Shown here one piece after another: positions 62,746 through 64,000 of a DNA stretch of 64,000 bases (the first letter of the stretch is position 1; every line of letters starts with the position of its first letter). The position numbers and the translations under genes were made by a program. The notes under the pieces were generated by a model. That model did no database searches, was not told the origin of the DNA, and worked only from the letters and a program-made list of their open reading frames with translations. The stretch covers positions 1 through 64,000 of the forward strand of contig NZ_JAPUVQ010000150.1 of assembly GCF_029255145.1 (NCBI RefSeq), in the 5' to 3' direction. The stretch is from Accumulibacter sp003538495. Its GTDB lineage: Bacteria > Pseudomonadota > Gammaproteobacteria > Burkholderiales > Rhodocyclaceae.

Positions 62746-64000
62746 ACATCACCCGGATTCGCCTCGAACAGTTCAGGCAGGTCCGCCAGGCGCTGGAAAT
62801 CGGCGATCTGCAAGCCGGCATCAACGTGTTCACCGGCCCCAATGAGGCCGGCAAGAGCACCATCGTCGCGGCGATTCGCGCCGCCTTCTTCGAGCGGCAT
62901 CGGTCGAGCTGCGTCGACGACTTCCGCCCGTGGGGCGACTCGGCGGCGTCGCCGACCGTCGAACTGGATTTCACGATCGGCGGCGAAGATTACCGGCTCA
63001 CCAAGAGCTTCCTCGGCAAGAAGCGTTGCGAATTGAGTGTCGGCACACAGGCGCTGGACGGCGACGACGCCGAAAACCATCTCGCCCGGCTGCTGGGATT
63101 CCAGCATGCGGCCAGAGGCGCCAGCAAGGCCGAGCACTGGGGCATCCCAGGCCTGCTGTGGATCGAGCAGGGCAGTGGGCAGGAAGTCGGGGAAGCGGTC
63201 AAGAACGCCACCGACCACCTGCGAACGGCCCTGAACGACTCGCTCGGCGAAGTCGCCGGCGGTGGCGGCGACGAGGTGATGGCGGCGGTCGAAGCGGCGC
63301 GCAACGAACTGCTGACGGTGGCGAGAGCTGCGCCGCGGGGACCGTACGACGAAGCGCTCAAGCAGGCGAACTCGCTGGCGGGCGAACTCCGGGGCGTCGA
63401 AGCCGAGGTCGCCACTTACCACCAGAAAGTCGATGCGCTCGGATTGCTGCGCCGTGAACACGCGCGCGATGAAACCGAGAAGCCGTGGGCGCACTTCCGT
63501 GCACAGCAACAGGCGGCAAGCGACAAGCTCGATGTCATCGACCGCATCGAAGCCGCGCATGCCGCCGAAAAGCTGCGTGCGAACGGGCTCGATGCGCGAA
63601 TCGAACTGCTGCGCGGCCAGATCGATGGCTTCGCCGGCGAGCGGCACGCGGCCGAGACGCGCGCCGCCTTGAGGGAAACCGCCCGACAGGACCAGTCTGC
63701 AGCAGCCGCGCTGGTCGAGCACTGGCTGGCCCAACGCGCCGACGCAAGCGCTCGTTACGACGGCGCGCGCGAGACGTTGCGGCGGACTCGCCAGGAAGAC
63801 ACCCGCCGCAGCCTGACCCGGCAGTTCGACGAAATGCGATTGAAGATCGACAGCAGCGCCAGCGCGCTGGCCAGAGCCGACGCCGAACAGGCGACGCTCC
63901 TCGAACTGCAGCGGCAGGCAGCTGCCTCCGAGATCAAGCCCGCAGATCTTGAAACGCTGCGCGAGCAGCGTCGGCAAGGCAGCGAACTGCGGATCCGCCA
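62742..64000 (+). CDS. AAA family ATPase, SbcC/YhaN-like (truncated by window end)
   Basis: Partial gene (419 codons visible), start GTG at 62742 overlapping the nuclease stop. The N-terminus is an SMC/Rad50-like ATPase half with Walker A GPNEAGKST (32-40) and the block WGIPGLLWIEQGSG, then a long coiled-coil-like region rich in A, E, L and R begins. Those features resemble YhaN (AAA_27) more than classic SbcC. The C-terminal Walker B half lies beyond the window. Works with the upstream nuclease as an Mre11/Rad50-type complex. Confidence 0.8.
   Translation, partial: MNITRIRLEQFRQVRQALEIGDLQAGINVFTGPNEAGKSTIVAAIRAAFFERHRSSCVDDFRPWGDSAASPTVELDFTIGGEDYRLTKSFLGKKRCELSVGTQALDGDDAENHLARLLGFQHAARGASKAEHWGIPGLLWIEQGSGQEVGEAVKNATDHLRTALNDSLGEVAGGGGDEVMAAVEAARNELLTVARAAPRGPYDEALKQANSLAGELRGVEAEVATYHQKVDALGLLRREHARDETEKPWAHFRAQQQAASDKLDVIDRIEAAHAAEKLRANGLDARIELLRGQIDGFAGERHAAETRAALRETARQDQSAAAALVEHWLAQRADASARYDGARETLRRTRQEDTRRSLTRQFDEMRLKIDSSASALARADAEQATLLELQRQAAASEIKPADLETLREQRRQGSELRIR

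Noticed and set aside
1..64000. CRISPR arrays and tRNA genes
   Set aside because: No regularly spaced direct repeats and no cloverleaf-forming intergenic sequence were found by eye; gaps are mostly short. A tRNAscan and CRISPR search would be needed to be certain.

Overview
The window is high-GC DNA from the chromosome of a betaproteobacterium. Gene content and order fit the Rhodocyclales, and a polyphosphate-accumulating, Candidatus Accumulibacter-like genome is the best guess. Clues are the his cluster running into hinT-tatABC, argA next to yggX, a short HisG that needs HisZ, an H-NS protein of the Bordetella/Burkholderia type, and a double-domain PPK2 polyphosphate:AMP phosphotransferase. 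The species call is inference. Almost everything is core metabolism, cell envelope and genome maintenance. No phage, plasmid, CRISPR or complete insertion sequence is visible.

Layout. Bases 1-443 (minus) hold two strong tandem promoters, a boxA and the leader of an rRNA operon whose 16S gene lies just left of the window. Then come tyrS (minus), a divergent M23 endopeptidase, and a minus-strand run ending in rsmD-coaD-ferredoxin that starts with two M16 peptidase genes (one catalytic, one without the zinc motif). ftsY-ftsE-ftsX overlap on the plus strand. dgkA and rpiA are followed by a minus-strand unit rsmE-pap-argA-yggX. A thioredoxin-like gene and a HisN-type phosphatase, a PLP cysteine synthase/desulfhydrase relative, apbC/mrp, dcd, a large PLP amino-acid decarboxylase and a CBS-domain transporter-like protein follow.

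Bases 24302-33330 are the histidine cluster hisG-D-[C]-B-H-A-F-I-E, hinT and tatA-B-C. hisC lies inverted between hisD and hisB, which should split the operon in two. The next block has a class II glutamine amidotransferase, a DegQ-type periplasmic protease, NIF3, an FAH hydrolase with a C10 tract near its start, a DUF3124 protein, a Gx-type membrane protein, ubiX, a small unknown ORF and an MFS transporter in a tightly coupled chain, and a five-PAS GGDEF-EAL protein. mutY, a flavin reductase, H-NS, galE, apaH, bacterial alpha-2-macroglobulin and pbpC follow.

The right end is more accessory: a decayed IS3-type transposase remnant, a class II aldolase, an N-acyl-D-amino-acid deacylase-like amidohydrolase, a 50-residue four-cysteine protein missed by normal length cut-offs, an unknown 167-residue protein, a DUF1330 protein, a coding-like relic, and an Mre11/Rad50-like pair (SbcD-like nuclease plus an AAA ATPase cut by the window end). 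No clearly new multi-gene system is proven. The best candidates for new biology are the small Cys-rich protein with its partner, the unusual SbcD/AAA pair, the ubiX-orf-MFS chain and the inverted hisC.
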